Shown: positions 17,371-25,389, counted from the first letter of the stretch. The stretch is 64,000 bases of DNA from Butyrivibrio sp. MC2013 (GCF_000424585.1 NZ_AUKE01000004.1:186001-250000); one strand, 5' to 3'. Numbers and translations are program-made. The notes: generated by a model from the sequence alone, not told the origin.

Positions 17371-18352
17371 GTACATCAAGCTGAGGAAATGCGATCTCAA
17401 TACCCTTCTCCTTAAGGGCATTGTAGATATTTTCCGTCAATGTCCATTTCGCCCTGAGATAATCACAAGCATTCACCCAGCATCTGACTGACAGATCCAC
17501 GCTGCTATCTGCAAGATCAGCTACTACAACTTCCATCTCTCTGTCTTTGAGGATATACTTTGATGCCCCTGTGGTGGACAGGAGTACCTTCCTGGCTTTA
17601 TTAATATCCGTACCATAGCTTACTCCCACCTTGACAGATAAGAGCCTGACCCTGTTGCCTGTGGAATTGGTCAGAGATGTATTAGCCAGATCTCCATTGG
17701 GGAGCACTATAAGCCTGTTATCTGCAGTGATGAGCTTAGTGGTAAACAGAGATATCTCCTTAACAGTGCCTTCGTGTCCATGGGTATCTTCGATAATATA
17801 GTCCCCAAGTGTAAAAGGCTTGGTGAGAAGGATGAGTATTCCGCCTGCAAGATTCGACAAGGTTCCCTGTATCGCAAGACCTATGGCTACACCTGCAGAA
17901 CCCAGCAGTGCCAGGACACCTGCAGTATTAACGCCCAGCTGGGCTGCAACTGCAAAGATCAGGAGCACCTTTAAGGTGACATTCATGAGCATAGAGAGAA
18001 AATGTACCTTGCTCTCATCTATCTGAGCCCTCTCCATGGACCTTCTGAAAGCCTTGACCAGTGAGTCAATGATCTTCCAGGCTATAACGGTGATGACTAT
18101 TGCAAGTGCGATGTGGATAAGGAGACCTGTAGCCTTCCTTGGCAATGTTTCCAGATATTCATCCAGTAATGATGGAGTCACTTTCTCATCGGAGAGATTG
18201 GAAATCACCTCAGCAGCCTGCTCCTTGACTGCCGTGATAGCGAGGTCAGCATCAGAAGCCGCGCCTTGCACAGCCTCTGATACTCCCTCTGCTGCGTTCC
18301 CTTCTCCGGAAGCTGCCGCAATTATTCTGTGAGCAATATTAAATAAATACAT
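17360..18352 (-). CDS. Small-conductance mechanosensitive channel, MscS family
   Basis: Gated by membrane tension, MscS channels release osmolytes on hypo-osmotic shock. The 330-residue protein has an N-terminal extracytoplasmic Ala/Glu-rich segment (about 15-70), membrane segments near 75-95 and 118-150, then the pore helix region with GLAIQGTLSNLAGGILILLTKPF and the beta domain beginning GDYI. The C-terminal alpha-beta domain ends near DVHMT. Length and layout match MscS/YnaI-type proteins. The ribosome site is weak (AAGGTCC). It lies 20 bases after the branching-enzyme-like gene, so the two are probably co-transcribed; why a glycan-related protein and an osmotic valve share an operon is unclear. 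Confidence 0.88.
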   Translation of the reverse strand: MYLFNIAHRIIAAASGEGNAAEGVSEAVQGAASDADLAITAVKEQAAEVISNLSDEKVTPSLLDEYLETLPRKATGLLIHIALAIVITVIAWKIIDSLVKAFRRSMERAQIDESKVHFLSMLMNVTLKVLLIFAVAAQLGVNTAGVLALLGSAGVAIGLAIQGTLSNLAGGILILLTKPFTLGDYIIEDTHGHEGTVKEISLFTTKLITADNRLIVLPNGDLANTSLTNSTGNRVRLLSVKVGVSYGTDINKARKVLLSTTGASKYILKDREMEVVVADLADSSVDLSVRCWVNACDYLRAKWTLTENIYNALKEKGIEIAFPQLDVHMT

Positions 18353-18372
18353 TTTATATCTTGGACCTTACC

Positions 18373-20979
18373 TTATTTTTTACTGTTATTTTTCTTTGCC
18401 GTGCTTTTCTTTGCAGGGGCTTTGGATGAAGAACTGCCTGAAGCCTTTGCTGGCTTTGTTGAAGCAGCCTTCTTCGCAGTCTTCTTTGATCCGGTCTTAG
18501 AAGCTGTTTTGCTTCCTGTTTTTGACGCTGCGCTCTTAGGAGCTTTTGCCTTATCTGCTGCGTCCGGCGCTTTATCCCCACTTTCGCCCAGCTTCTCAAG
18601 AGCTGCATCTGACACGATAGCAAAGATCCTCTCTTCCTCTATCTTGTCATATTTTTCTTCTATAGCCTTTTGCTGCTCAGCAAGCTCTTTTTCATACTTG
18701 GCTTTCAGCTCAGCCAGAACCCTGGCTTCTTCCTGTTCATGCCTGGTCAGCAGCTCCTCGCGGTTCTTCTCCTGCTCCTCTAATTTCTTAAGATGAGCCT
18801 GCTCTCTTATACTGCGAATCTGCTTCTCCTTCTCTGTATAAGGTATATAAGAGAATACAGCCAGTGACAAAGGAGCCATGTGCACAGGTATGGAATAATT
18901 CCTGCCATCACATTCCTTGAGTGCAGCCTCTATCTTTCTGTCATTGACAATACCGCTGCCTCCAAAGGAGGTGTCATCGGTATTGAGTATCTCTTCATAG
19001 CGGCCGTCCCTATTGACACCGATCTGAAGCTCTCTCTCAACGCCAGCCATATTCATGACGATCAGCAGATCATCCTCAGGTCTCTTGCCCATTCTGGCAA
19101 AGGCTACCATACACAGATCAGCAGCCATGGAATTGATCCATTCAAAGCCATCTGCTGTATCATCCTGTTCATAAAGGGCAGGATGGTTAAAATACATCAT
19201 ATTGAGATGATAGAGGAAGTTCTCAAGCTCAAGGCCTGTCTCCATGCTCACAGCATGCTTGCCATGAAAGAGCATCTTCCTGCCGGGATGGACCATCATA
19301 TATGCCAGAGCCATACGTACTCCCGCATCCTTCATGGCATCATCACCGGGCATCATCTCACGAAGCTGAGGATATCCGCCTATATCTTCATGAGAAAAGG
19401 CCAGGATGAATCTCTCAGTATATGAATACATCATGGAGAAGGTCAGTTCATTATGATGCTGGCCTCTGAGTATGGGATCATACCTGAGGTAATTGAGGAA
19501 ATCATGAGACCAGCCATTGTTCCATTTAAAGTCAAAGCCCAGGCCGCCCTCTTCCACAGAATCTGTAAGATGAGGCCAGCATGCAGTCTCCTTGGTGATA
19601 AGGAGTACTCCGGGATCAAACTCTCTGACCTTGCTGGTGATATCCCTCAAAAAATCCACCGCTTCCAGATTCTCATAGCCGCCGTAGATATTGGGCATCC
19701 ACTCACCGGGCTTCCTGTCATAATCAAGATACAGGATCTTGGAGACATCAGTAAGCCTGAGGCCGTCCGCATGGAACTTATTCAGCAGGAACAGAGCATT
19801 GGCTGAGAGGAAATTCACCACCTGCTTCCTTCCGTAATCAAATATCAGCCTATTGGTCCCCGGCTGAGTTCCCTTCACCGGATCATCATATTCATAGAGG
19901 CTGTGTCCGTCATAATAGGACATACCGTAGTCTCTCTTGGGAAAATATGTTGCTGTCCAGTCCAGGATGACCCTGATACCCTCTGCATGCATCCTGTCTA
20001 CAAAAGCCATAAAATCTGCTTCTGTACCAAACTCAGACTTAATAGCATAGAAACAGTTAACATCAAATTTGTGTTCATTATCATGCTCGCAAACAGGAAG
20101 GAGTTCTATGGCATTAAAGCCGTTGGACTTCACAAATCTGATGACCTTATCAGCAAGATGAGTGTAATTGGTACTCTCCCCGTCCTCTTCACAGGTCTGA
20201 GCAAAGCTGTCCAGAGTCAGCTCGCATATTGAAAGAGCACTGACAGTCTTCTCGTAATCCTTCCTCTGCTTCATCCATGAAGAGTCGGTCCATTTATAGT
20301 CATATTCAGGAGCAACTACGCTCACCTCGCCGGTATAATCCGTCGCCTTTCTGGCATAGGGATCGGGACGCAGGAATATATCACCACCCCTTGTCTTGCA
20401 CTCATACTGATATGACGTTCCTTCGCCTATATCAGGAATAAATATCTCGAATATGCCATTCTCATCAACCTTGCGCATCTGGTTGATCCTGCCATCATGA
20501 CCGTTGAAATCACCAACAACAGACACTCTGCCTGCATTAGGAGCCCAAAGGGCAAAGTTAACACCTTTTACTCCGTCTCTCTCACATATATGAGAACCCA
20601 GCTTCTCGTATATAGTGTCATGCAGTCCTGAATTAAATCTGATGCAGTCTTCCCTGGTGATAGTGGATGCAAACACATAAGGGTCATGGAAGCTGATCTT
20701 GTTGCCTTCCTTATCCACTGCTTCATAGTGATATGTCAGGTCCTGTTTATAAGGCAGAAGCGCTGCAAAAAAGCCTGACTCATCCTCAAGCTCCATCTTG
20801 TAACTCTTCTTATCAGAAGCCTTGACCGTGATCTCCTCAAGGTCGGGCCTGAATGTCTGGATCAGAATGGAATTGCCTACTTTGTGTGCTCCCAGAATAC
20901 GATGGGGATCATTGCCGTCAGAATAGATTATCTCTTCGATCTCCGGCCAGTTCATCAGCTTGTACAATCTGTCGTTCAC
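18373..20979 (-). CDS. Branching-enzyme (GlgB) homologue with substituted catalytic triad and basic C-terminal tail
   Basis: An 868-residue GH13 subfamily 9-like protein. Residues 1-110 form an N1 domain, 125-225 a CBM48 (GVNFALWAPNAGRVSVVGDFNGHD), 240-700 the GH13 barrel and all-beta domain. The catalytic positions are not conserved: the nucleophile Asp of GLRVDAV is Thr410 (GLRLTDV), the acid/base Glu of AEEST is Lys463 (TKETA), and the third Asp of HDEV is Glu531 (HEDI). The region I His is Tyr345. The fold-defining segments GEWMPNIYGGYENLEAVDFLRD and EEGGLGFDFKWNNGW are kept. Residues 714-790 are a charged coiled coil, and 800-868 a Lys/Ala/Ser tail resembling histone H1-like or nucleic-acid-binding tails. 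Start is GTG at 20979 behind ACGGAGGATTC. It is probably a glycan-binding or regulatory pseudoenzyme. Confidence 0.85.
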   Translation of the reverse strand: MNDRLYKLMNWPEIEEIIYSDGNDPHRILGAHKVGNSILIQTFRPDLEEITVKASDKKSYKMELEDESGFFAALLPYKQDLTYHYEAVDKEGNKISFHDPYVFASTITREDCIRFNSGLHDTIYEKLGSHICERDGVKGVNFALWAPNAGRVSVVGDFNGHDGRINQMRKVDENGIFEIFIPDIGEGTSYQYECKTRGGDIFLRPDPYARKATDYTGEVSVVAPEYDYKWTDSSWMKQRKDYEKTVSALSICELTLDSFAQTCEEDGESTNYTHLADKVIRFVKSNGFNAIELLPVCEHDNEHKFDVNCFYAIKSEFGTEADFMAFVDRMHAEGIRVILDWTATYFPKRDYGMSYYDGHSLYEYDDPVKGTQPGTNRLIFDYGRKQVVNFLSANALFLLNKFHADGLRLTDVSKILYLDYDRKPGEWMPNIYGGYENLEAVDFLRDITSKVREFDPGVLLITKETACWPHLTDSVEEGGLGFDFKWNNGWSHDFLNYLRYDPILRGQHHNELTFSMMYSYTERFILAFSHEDIGGYPQLREMMPGDDAMKDAGVRMALAYMMVHPGRKMLFHGKHAVSMETGLELENFLYHLNMMYFNHPALYEQDDTADGFEWINSMAADLCMVAFARMGKRPEDDLLIVMNMAGVERELQIGVNRDGRYEEILNTDDTSFGGSGIVNDRKIEAALKECDGRNYSIPVHMAPLSLAVFSYIPYTEKEKQIRSIREQAHLKKLEEQEKNREELLTRHEQEEARVLAELKAKYEKELAEQQKAIEEKYDKIEEERIFAIVSDAALEKLGESGDKAPDAADKAKAPKSAASKTGSKTASKTGSKKTAKKAASTKPAKASGSSSSKAPAKKSTAKKNNSKK

Positions 20980-21225
20980 GCGTGAATCCTCCGTTATCAG
21001 TATTTAGATGCCATTACTATAGGTGCAGAAAGGGGCAAAGAAAAAAGCCCTTTGCATTACAAATATTAAAAAGAGAAATAAAGAGAAAATAAAAAGCCTC
21101 CCTCTGCATAACATTCTATCACTAATATGCGCGTTTGTAACCATTCACTCACAATTGACAGGTACTTATCGGGACATTATCGGTAAAGAAAGGGACATTT
21201 CGGGACATCATCTCCGCTCCCTCCC
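20980..21225. other. Gene-free interval
   Basis: Between the branching-enzyme-like gene and the small minus-strand gene at 21333-21656 I see no convincing gene or RNA. The purine-rich plus strand contains three GGGACAT motifs near 21170-21207, not clearly meaningful. Confidence 0.5.
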
Positions 21226-21252
21226 AAAAACCGACATTTTTACATCGGTGTC
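21226..21252 (-). terminator. Probable terminator after the small gene at 21333-21656
   Basis: On the minus strand ACCGATGT pairs with ATGTCGGT through two wobbles and is followed by TTTTT. Distance from the stop is about 80 bases. Confidence 0.4.
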
Positions 21253-21332
21253 TGGAAAAAAGGAAAAGGTGCCTACAAAGCCCGGAAATACGCCATTCTT
21301 GTTTTGGGATTATTACATCATCCTATGTAAAA

Positions 21333-21656
21333 TCAGTCGAGCATGCCTGAATAGAACATGTCATATGCTCCCAGTTCATAAAGTCTATCTATCAAACTGT
21401 CAGCAAGTATTTCAAATACTTCTTCAGTACAATCCATTCTCCATGGACCAGTATTGTAGCATTTCCCTTTGTATGTATAGTAGACTGCGGCACGCTTAAC
21501 CGGCCAACAAGGTTGCGCAATACCTTTTGCATCTCTCTTAAACTCATCAAATAGCGCTGTGAACTCCTGAGGTTCTTCAGAACAGCCATTTCTTGATATC
21601 TCCAAATACTGCTCAGCTAGATATCCAATGTTCTTCTTGTGAGTTTCTTCTTTCAT
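21333..21656 (-). CDS. Small hypothetical protein (107 residues)
   Basis: I do not recognise a family. The start at 21656 is preferred because GAAGGAGAATAAAG precedes it, giving 107 residues; the frame also opens at 21689. The protein is soluble, with an N-terminal helix-rich half (KKNIGYLAEQYLEISRNG) and a middle with two Cys and aromatic clusters (CWPVKRAAVYYTYKGKCYNTGPWRMDC). No signal peptide or membrane segment is apparent. It stands alone between two gene-free intervals with a weak terminator downstream. It may be a stand-alone accessory protein of unknown role. Confidence 0.5.
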   Translation of the reverse strand: MKEETHKKNIGYLAEQYLEISRNGCSEEPQEFTALFDEFKRDAKGIAQPCWPVKRAAVYYTYKGKCYNTGPWRMDCTEEVFEILADSLIDRLYELGAYDMFYSGMLD

Positions 21657-21847
21657 ATTCTTTATTCTCCTTCCCTTGACCGAATACAATTCCGGTATCT
21701 GCCTACATCATAATCAAATCTTTTCTCCCGCTAAAGCGAGATAGAATTGAAAGTTATCCCACATTCTCAAGTTTAACTTGAATCCCTTATTGAAATCTCA
21801 ATCTATGCTCGCTACTATTAAAGTGTAGCTTGAGTTAAGATCATCTC
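21657..21847. other. Gene-free interval with short palindromes
   Basis: Contains CTCGCTTTAGCGGGAG-like and TCAAGTTTAACTTGA symmetric stretches and no coding signal. It abuts a stretch resembling the 3' end of 16S rRNA (21848-21863). Confidence 0.4.
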
Positions 21848-21863
21848 GTAAGGAGGTGATCCA
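21848..21863 (-). other. Match to the 3' tail of 16S rRNA (possible rRNA scar)
   Basis: The minus strand reads TGGATCACCTCCTTA, identical over about 14 bases to the anti-Shine-Dalgarno tail of 16S rRNA. No other 16S sequence is recognisable upstream on that strand. It may be a recombination scar of an rRNA operon, or simply a chance perfect Shine-Dalgarno sequence on the plus strand. Confidence 0.3.
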
Positions 21864-21908
21864 AGCGAGCCACCCAGATCCCCATACGGGTTTGGTAACG
21901 GATCTGTT

Positions 21909-21971
21909 ATGGCAGAAATGGATGAAATCTCTTATGATGAAGTCCTGAAACTGATCAGAGGTAATGTATGA
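21909..21971 (+). CDS. Possible 20-residue ORF overlapping the next start
   Basis: ATG at 21909 opens a frame of 20 codons (MAEMDEISYDEVLKLIRGNV) whose TGA overlaps the ATG of the following HTH-hydrolase gene in an ATGA junction. The frame is open back to 21852. It could be a leader peptide giving translational coupling, or the C-terminal remnant of a lost gene. No good ribosome site lies near its ATG. Confidence 0.3.
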   Translation: MAEMDEISYDEVLKLIRGNV

Positions 21972-22783
21972 GTATAGGAACAAATATCAAAGAACTAAGA
22001 GAAGAACGAAAACTCACCCAGGAACAGGTCGCTGAATCCCTCGGGATCACTTTCCAGGCAGTCTCATCCTGGGAGCGTGATGAATATAAGCCTGATACGG
22101 ATAAACTTATAAGACTGGCAGAAATCTTCGACGTTTCCGTATCAGCCATAGCTGAAGAAAAGCGTAAAACCTTTAAGACCAGAGAAGCCATCTATAATTG
22201 GGAACACATGAAAACATATGTGAAGACTACTGCCAGGAATTTCAAGTTAAAAGATACCCTTAAGGCAGTAGATTACGCCGTAGAAGCTCATGAAGGTCAG
22301 AAACGTAAGAAATCCAAAGTTCCTTACATCTATCATCCTTTAAATCTGGCCTGCCATGCTCTGTCGATGGGCATTGTTGAGGATGAGATCATTGCCGCCT
22401 GCCTGTTACATGATGTTATCGAGGATTGCGGCAAGACGATCGATGAGCTCCCGGTAAACGAAGAAACCAAAGAACTAGTGCGACTACTTACTTGCGAAAA
22501 GACAAATGATGATAACCGAGACCAGATCGTAAGTGCATATTATAAAGAGATCGTCGCCAATACCAAGGCTGCTCTCATCAAATGCATGGACCGATGTAAC
22601 AACCTGACAACTATGTCATGGGGACTTAGCAGGGATCGCATTTACCGCATGATCAAAGAAACCGAGGAATACTATCCTGCCCTGATCAAAACGATGAAAG
22701 CGACCCCTGAATACAACAATGCTGCCTGGCTGCTCCAATATCAGATTGAAAGCATGTTGGATATATATAAACGATTAATGTGA
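21968..22783 (+). CDS. XRE-type HTH regulator fused to a (p)ppGpp-hydrolase-like HD domain
   Basis: Residues 1-62 are a Cro/C1-type helix-turn-helix (TQEQVAESLGITFQAVSSWE). Residues about 80-215 are an HD domain of the RelA/SpoT hydrolase type, with His123 in YIYHPL, the H148-D149 to E152-D153 signature in LLHDVIED, and Asp208 in KCMDRCNNL, matching the metal-binding and catalytic positions of SpoT/MESH1-type enzymes. No synthetase domain is present, so by family knowledge it would be a small alarmone hydrolase carrying its own DNA-binding domain. AGAGGTAATGT gives a usable ribosome site. No partner synthetase or toxin gene is adjacent. Hydrolysis of (p)ppGpp is an inference from the motif, not shown. 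Confidence 0.8.
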   Translation: MSIGTNIKELREERKLTQEQVAESLGITFQAVSSWERDEYKPDTDKLIRLAEIFDVSVSAIAEEKRKTFKTREAIYNWEHMKTYVKTTARNFKLKDTLKAVDYAVEAHEGQKRKKSKVPYIYHPLNLACHALSMGIVEDEIIAACLLHDVIEDCGKTIDELPVNEETKELVRLLTCEKTNDDNRDQIVSAYYKEIVANTKAALIKCMDRCNNLTTMSWGLSRDRIYRMIKETEEYYPALIKTMKATPEYNNAAWLLQYQIESMLDIYKRLM

Positions 22784-22794
22784 ATCAAACAACT

Positions 22795-23274
22795 TTACTT
22801 TTTCTCCGTAGATAACCAGTACTGTACATAAAAGTCAAAGGCTGCCTGATTCTCTTCGGCTTCTGACACAAATATCTTCCCATGATTCTTATAGTGACTG
22901 TCGTCCACCCATGTCATGAAGCACCTGTCTCCGTCCTCATCTATCTTCACGGAATATAATCTTATCCTTTGGAGCCTGTTATCATGACCTATATATATCC
23001 GAACAAACTCTCCCGGATTCTCGGCCGGCGGCATCGTGATACGGATCATTCCAAGTATATCCGTTCCAAGCAACATAGCATCTATATCAAAGTCCTTAAC
23101 CGTATACGGACAAACATACCCCGTAACATCAGCATTCATGTTGTTATATACATTAATGAAGAACTGCTGGTGTGTGACCAGGATGCCCTGGACAATTTCG
23201 GATGCCTGCTCACTGAACATGCTCTCCGGCAACAATACGTATTCCAGATACCATCTTTGTTCCTGTTTCGTCAT
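22795..23274 (-). CDS. Hypothetical protein (159 residues) in putative operon with FGase-like gene
   Basis: No family recognised. The soluble, acidic 159-residue protein has alternating beta-strand-like stretches (EFVRIYIGHDNRLQRIRLYSVKID) and several Trp/Tyr pairs near the C-terminus. It begins 15 bases after the N-formylglutamate-amidohydrolase-like gene on the same strand, behind GAAGGAGATGCGCTAAT, so it is probably co-transcribed and under the same candidate riboswitch. It ends 11 bases from the convergent HTH-hydrolase gene. It may act with the hydrolase on the same small molecule; this is context only. Confidence 0.6.
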   Translation of the reverse strand: MTKQEQRWYLEYVLLPESMFSEQASEIVQGILVTHQQFFINVYNNMNADVTGYVCPYTVKDFDIDAMLLGTDILGMIRITMPPAENPGEFVRIYIGHDNRLQRIRLYSVKIDEDGDRCFMTWVDDSHYKNHGKIFVSEAEENQAAFDFYVQYWLSTEKK

Positions 23275-23289
23275 ATTAGCGCATCTCCT

Positions 23290-24036
23290 TCAAATACACT
23301 TCTCAAGCAATCTGACCGCTATGGCCACATCCTGCTTTATCCTCATATAACCGCATGTCTTGGCAAGGCTATGATCCATATAGATTTTTCTGTTGATCTC
23401 GATCATTACGGATTTTACGCGTCTGTCACTGTGGTAATACTTGATTGGCACAATACATCCGGCAAACGGCCTGTTGAGTTCAACAGAGTATCCCCGTTCC
23501 CTAAAGTAGTTGCAGAGCATTTCCTCTGCCCTTTCCGGTGTGTGATACTCATCTGTTCCGATACAGATATCCGGGCGGTTCTGGTTCTGATCGAACTCAT
23601 ATGGAAGCGGTTCGTCATAAAAGGAATGTCCGTCAACGATAAGGCATTTCCCGTATTTTCGCAGTTTCTTCTCCACTTCCCGCTCGAAACGGTTATGATA
23701 CCGGTCATAATACCGGGAGAGCAGTCTCTCCTTGTGTTTAAGGGATATTGCCTTCAACTCGCTTCCATCCGAACAAGACGTATAGATCGCTCCCATTCCT
23801 ATGGAAGCCATGATCTCCTCAGAATCATCCCTAAAACGCTCAGGATCACAAACCAGTCTTGATATCGGGAAACGGATCATCTTATCCCCGGTATCATACA
23901 GATCATCACAGTAATGATCCGTCATCACATTAAGCTCATGCTTAAAGTTTGATGTTGTATAATACTTTTTTTCATGTGGAGGAATGTACGTAGCTGAATG
24001 CGGTACATTGATAATGATTGGCGATTTTCTTTTCAT
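23290..24036 (-). CDS. N-formylglutamate amidohydrolase family protein
   Basis: A 248-residue protein of the FGase fold. VPHSATYIP (N-terminal active-site His), LIVDGHSF and NRPFAGCIVPIKYY, followed by SVMIEINRKIYMD, correspond to the family's metal-binding and substrate motifs. Known members cleave N-formylglutamate in histidine degradation, or related N-acyl amino acids. No hut genes are nearby, so the substrate is uncertain. The ATG at 24036 follows AGAAAGGAGACACG. Upstream is a SAM-type riboswitch candidate with attenuator (24102-24226), which would be unusual for histidine catabolism and suggests a sulfur-amino-acid or one-carbon link. The 159-residue gene is 15 bases downstream. Confidence 0.75.
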   Translation of the reverse strand: MKRKSPIIINVPHSATYIPPHEKKYYTTSNFKHELNVMTDHYCDDLYDTGDKMIRFPISRLVCDPERFRDDSEEIMASIGMGAIYTSCSDGSELKAISLKHKERLLSRYYDRYHNRFEREVEKKLRKYGKCLIVDGHSFYDEPLPYEFDQNQNRPDICIGTDEYHTPERAEEMLCNYFRERGYSVELNRPFAGCIVPIKYYHSDRRVKSVMIEINRKIYMDHSLAKTCGYMRIKQDVAIAVRLLEKCI

Positions 24037-24101
24037 CGTGTCTCCTTTCTGCTATGAGAGGCACGATGATTTTTTTATGTAGAAGGCGTGGGCCTTGCAA
24101 C

Positions 24102-24226
24102 AAAAAAGACCCATCGTCTCGATGAGCCATCGTGTCGGACCCATCGATCAAGCATTGGCACCTTGCCGGATATCCGGTAGGTTGTCGTGCGGTCAACGGG
24201 CTTGTCCCTCGCGCACTCTACATAGG
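24102..24226 (-). promoter_or_regulatory. SAM-I-clan (S-box-like) riboswitch candidate with terminator/antiterminator
   Basis: On the minus strand GAGGGAC, GCCCG, TTGA, ACAACC, a CCGG/CCGG hairpin and AAGGTGCCAA follow in the order and spacing of the S-box aptamer core. Downstream, CGATGAGC (24120-24127, plus-strand letters) can pair either with 24109-24116, forming a hairpin directly before six T residues, or with an identical ACCCATCG at 24139-24146, which would break the terminator. This mutually exclusive pairing is the hallmark of transcriptional attenuation. The P1 helix is not obvious: the best 8-bp match encloses the terminator as well. The aptamer class therefore needs a covariance-model test. 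Confidence 0.5.
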
Positions 24227-24409
24227 TATGACAATATTCATTTGTTACACTAACATCTTACATCATATCCTTAATATGTCAATCGCTATTTGAAGATGTA
24301 CCTAAACAACTAGCGCTGATGCAGAAGTTTTTTCCTCGTTCGCAGCACTCCAAATGGTGTTTTTACCTGATCCTTCTGCAGTAGCGCTATTAATAAATTT
24401 GATGATGAA

Positions 24410-25066
24410 TCAACAGTTAATCAATGAGATTGCAAGGAAAGCAAAAGGAATGTCTCTGTTTGTTCCGTCCGGCATATGGTAAGAATACAGGTACGGGAGC
24501 TTTCGGAAGGTATATCCGTTCTTCTTCAGATACTCCTGCGCATATCTCACAGAATTGCAGCCTCGGTATATGGGTTCCTTCTCAGATCCTTCTATTGCTA
24601 TATCCATAGTAAAATAAACAACGCAGCGTTTGGCTATTAAAAGCATTTTATTAAGCGCACAGGGATTGTAAGTTGCAGGATTAAGGCAAGACATTACACA
24701 GTCGTATTTATGATCAATTTGAAGCTCATCAAAATCGGCATAAAGGTAGGATACATTGTCTATCCCCAGGTCTTCACACCTCTTCCTGCAAGCATCCAGC
24801 ATAAGAGCAGAATAATCCATTGCTGTAACATGACCGCATTCAGGTGCAAAAGCTGTTACATAATCTCCGCCTCCGCATCCTATATCAAGCACATGACTAT
24901 CAGCACCAAGGAACTTATTATGGATCAGATAATCTCTGATAAGTTCAATATGCCCCGTACCGGCCAGGCCTCCTCCATCTATTTGCGCCAGCTTATCCCA
25001 ATAGTCCGCCTTATTTGTATCAGACTGATAAAAGCCTGCTTTCTCATAAGCTTCCTGCCATTCCAT
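24410..25066 (-). CDS. Class I SAM-dependent methyltransferase
   Basis: A 218-residue cytosolic protein with the Rossmann SAM-binding motif I VLDIGCGGGDYVTAFA, acidic post-I residue in HVTAMDYSALML, and motif II-like YDCVMSCLNPATY. The start at 25066 is taken because GGGAGGTAGTT precedes it; the frame also opens at 25135. The substrate cannot be predicted: the C-terminal part lacks domains typical of nucleic-acid or quinone methylation. It lies upstream of the riboswitch and FGase-like gene but with 180 bases between, so co-transcription is possible though not evident. Confidence 0.8.
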   Translation of the reverse strand: MEWQEAYEKAGFYQSDTNKADYWDKLAQIDGGGLAGTGHIELIRDYLIHNKFLGADSHVLDIGCGGGDYVTAFAPECGHVTAMDYSALMLDACRKRCEDLGIDNVSYLYADFDELQIDHKYDCVMSCLNPATYNPCALNKMLLIAKRCVVYFTMDIAIEGSEKEPIYRGCNSVRYAQEYLKKNGYTFRKLPYLYSYHMPDGTNRDIPFAFLAISLINC

Positions 25067-25185
25067 AACTACCTCCCGTATATCATTTGAAAGAAGTACC
25101 GAAGCTATCATATAATTACAGAAGTAGCTTAGCAACTATGATGATCTCGAAATCAAAACGCCACAAGATTAATAACATGACGTAA

Positions 25186-25360
25186 GGGTCAAAAGTCATT
25201 TCGATTCGAGCTTGCTCGAAATCGAATATGAATTTATGACCCGCAAAACATGAGCAAAGTAGCACGTAGTGCGGATTTGCGAATGTTTTAGGATTGTGAG
25301 AGTTTCGAAGAAACGGAACAATCCGTTAGTCATAAGGTGTCAAAAGGAACTTTTGATACC
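25186..25360 (+). ncRNA. Candidate structured RNA, full copy, in the leader of the glutamine-synthetase-like gene
   Basis: Four helices precede the gene at 25390. An outer GGGTCA/TGACCC encloses a TTCGATTCGAGC/GCTCGAAATCGAA stem. Then comes a block TGACCCGCA, ACATGAG, AAAGTAGC, GCAC-GTA-GTGC, GCGGATT, GAATGTT. The hairpin at 25291-25324 has arms GGATTGT/ACAATCC and GTTTC/GAAAC joined by an internal loop GAGA/GGA. A last stem GGTGTCAAAAG/CTTTTGATACC ends 30 bases before the start. The block and the hairpin architecture recur at 63871-63971 with all stem pairs changed compensatorily. It could be a riboswitch, an ANTAR target or a mobile repeat; the orientation fits a leader. Confidence 0.55.
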
Positions 25361-25389
25361 TACCTCATAACATACATTAAGGAGATGCC

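Noticed and set aside
18401..18796. Ala/Leu/Phe-rich open frame opposite the tail of the branching-enzyme homologue
   Set aside because: It arises from the complement of the Lys/Ala/Ser and coiled-coil codons; no ribosome site.
21170..21207. Three GGGACAT motifs
   Set aside because: Too short and irregular to call an operator array; no adjacent promoter evidence.
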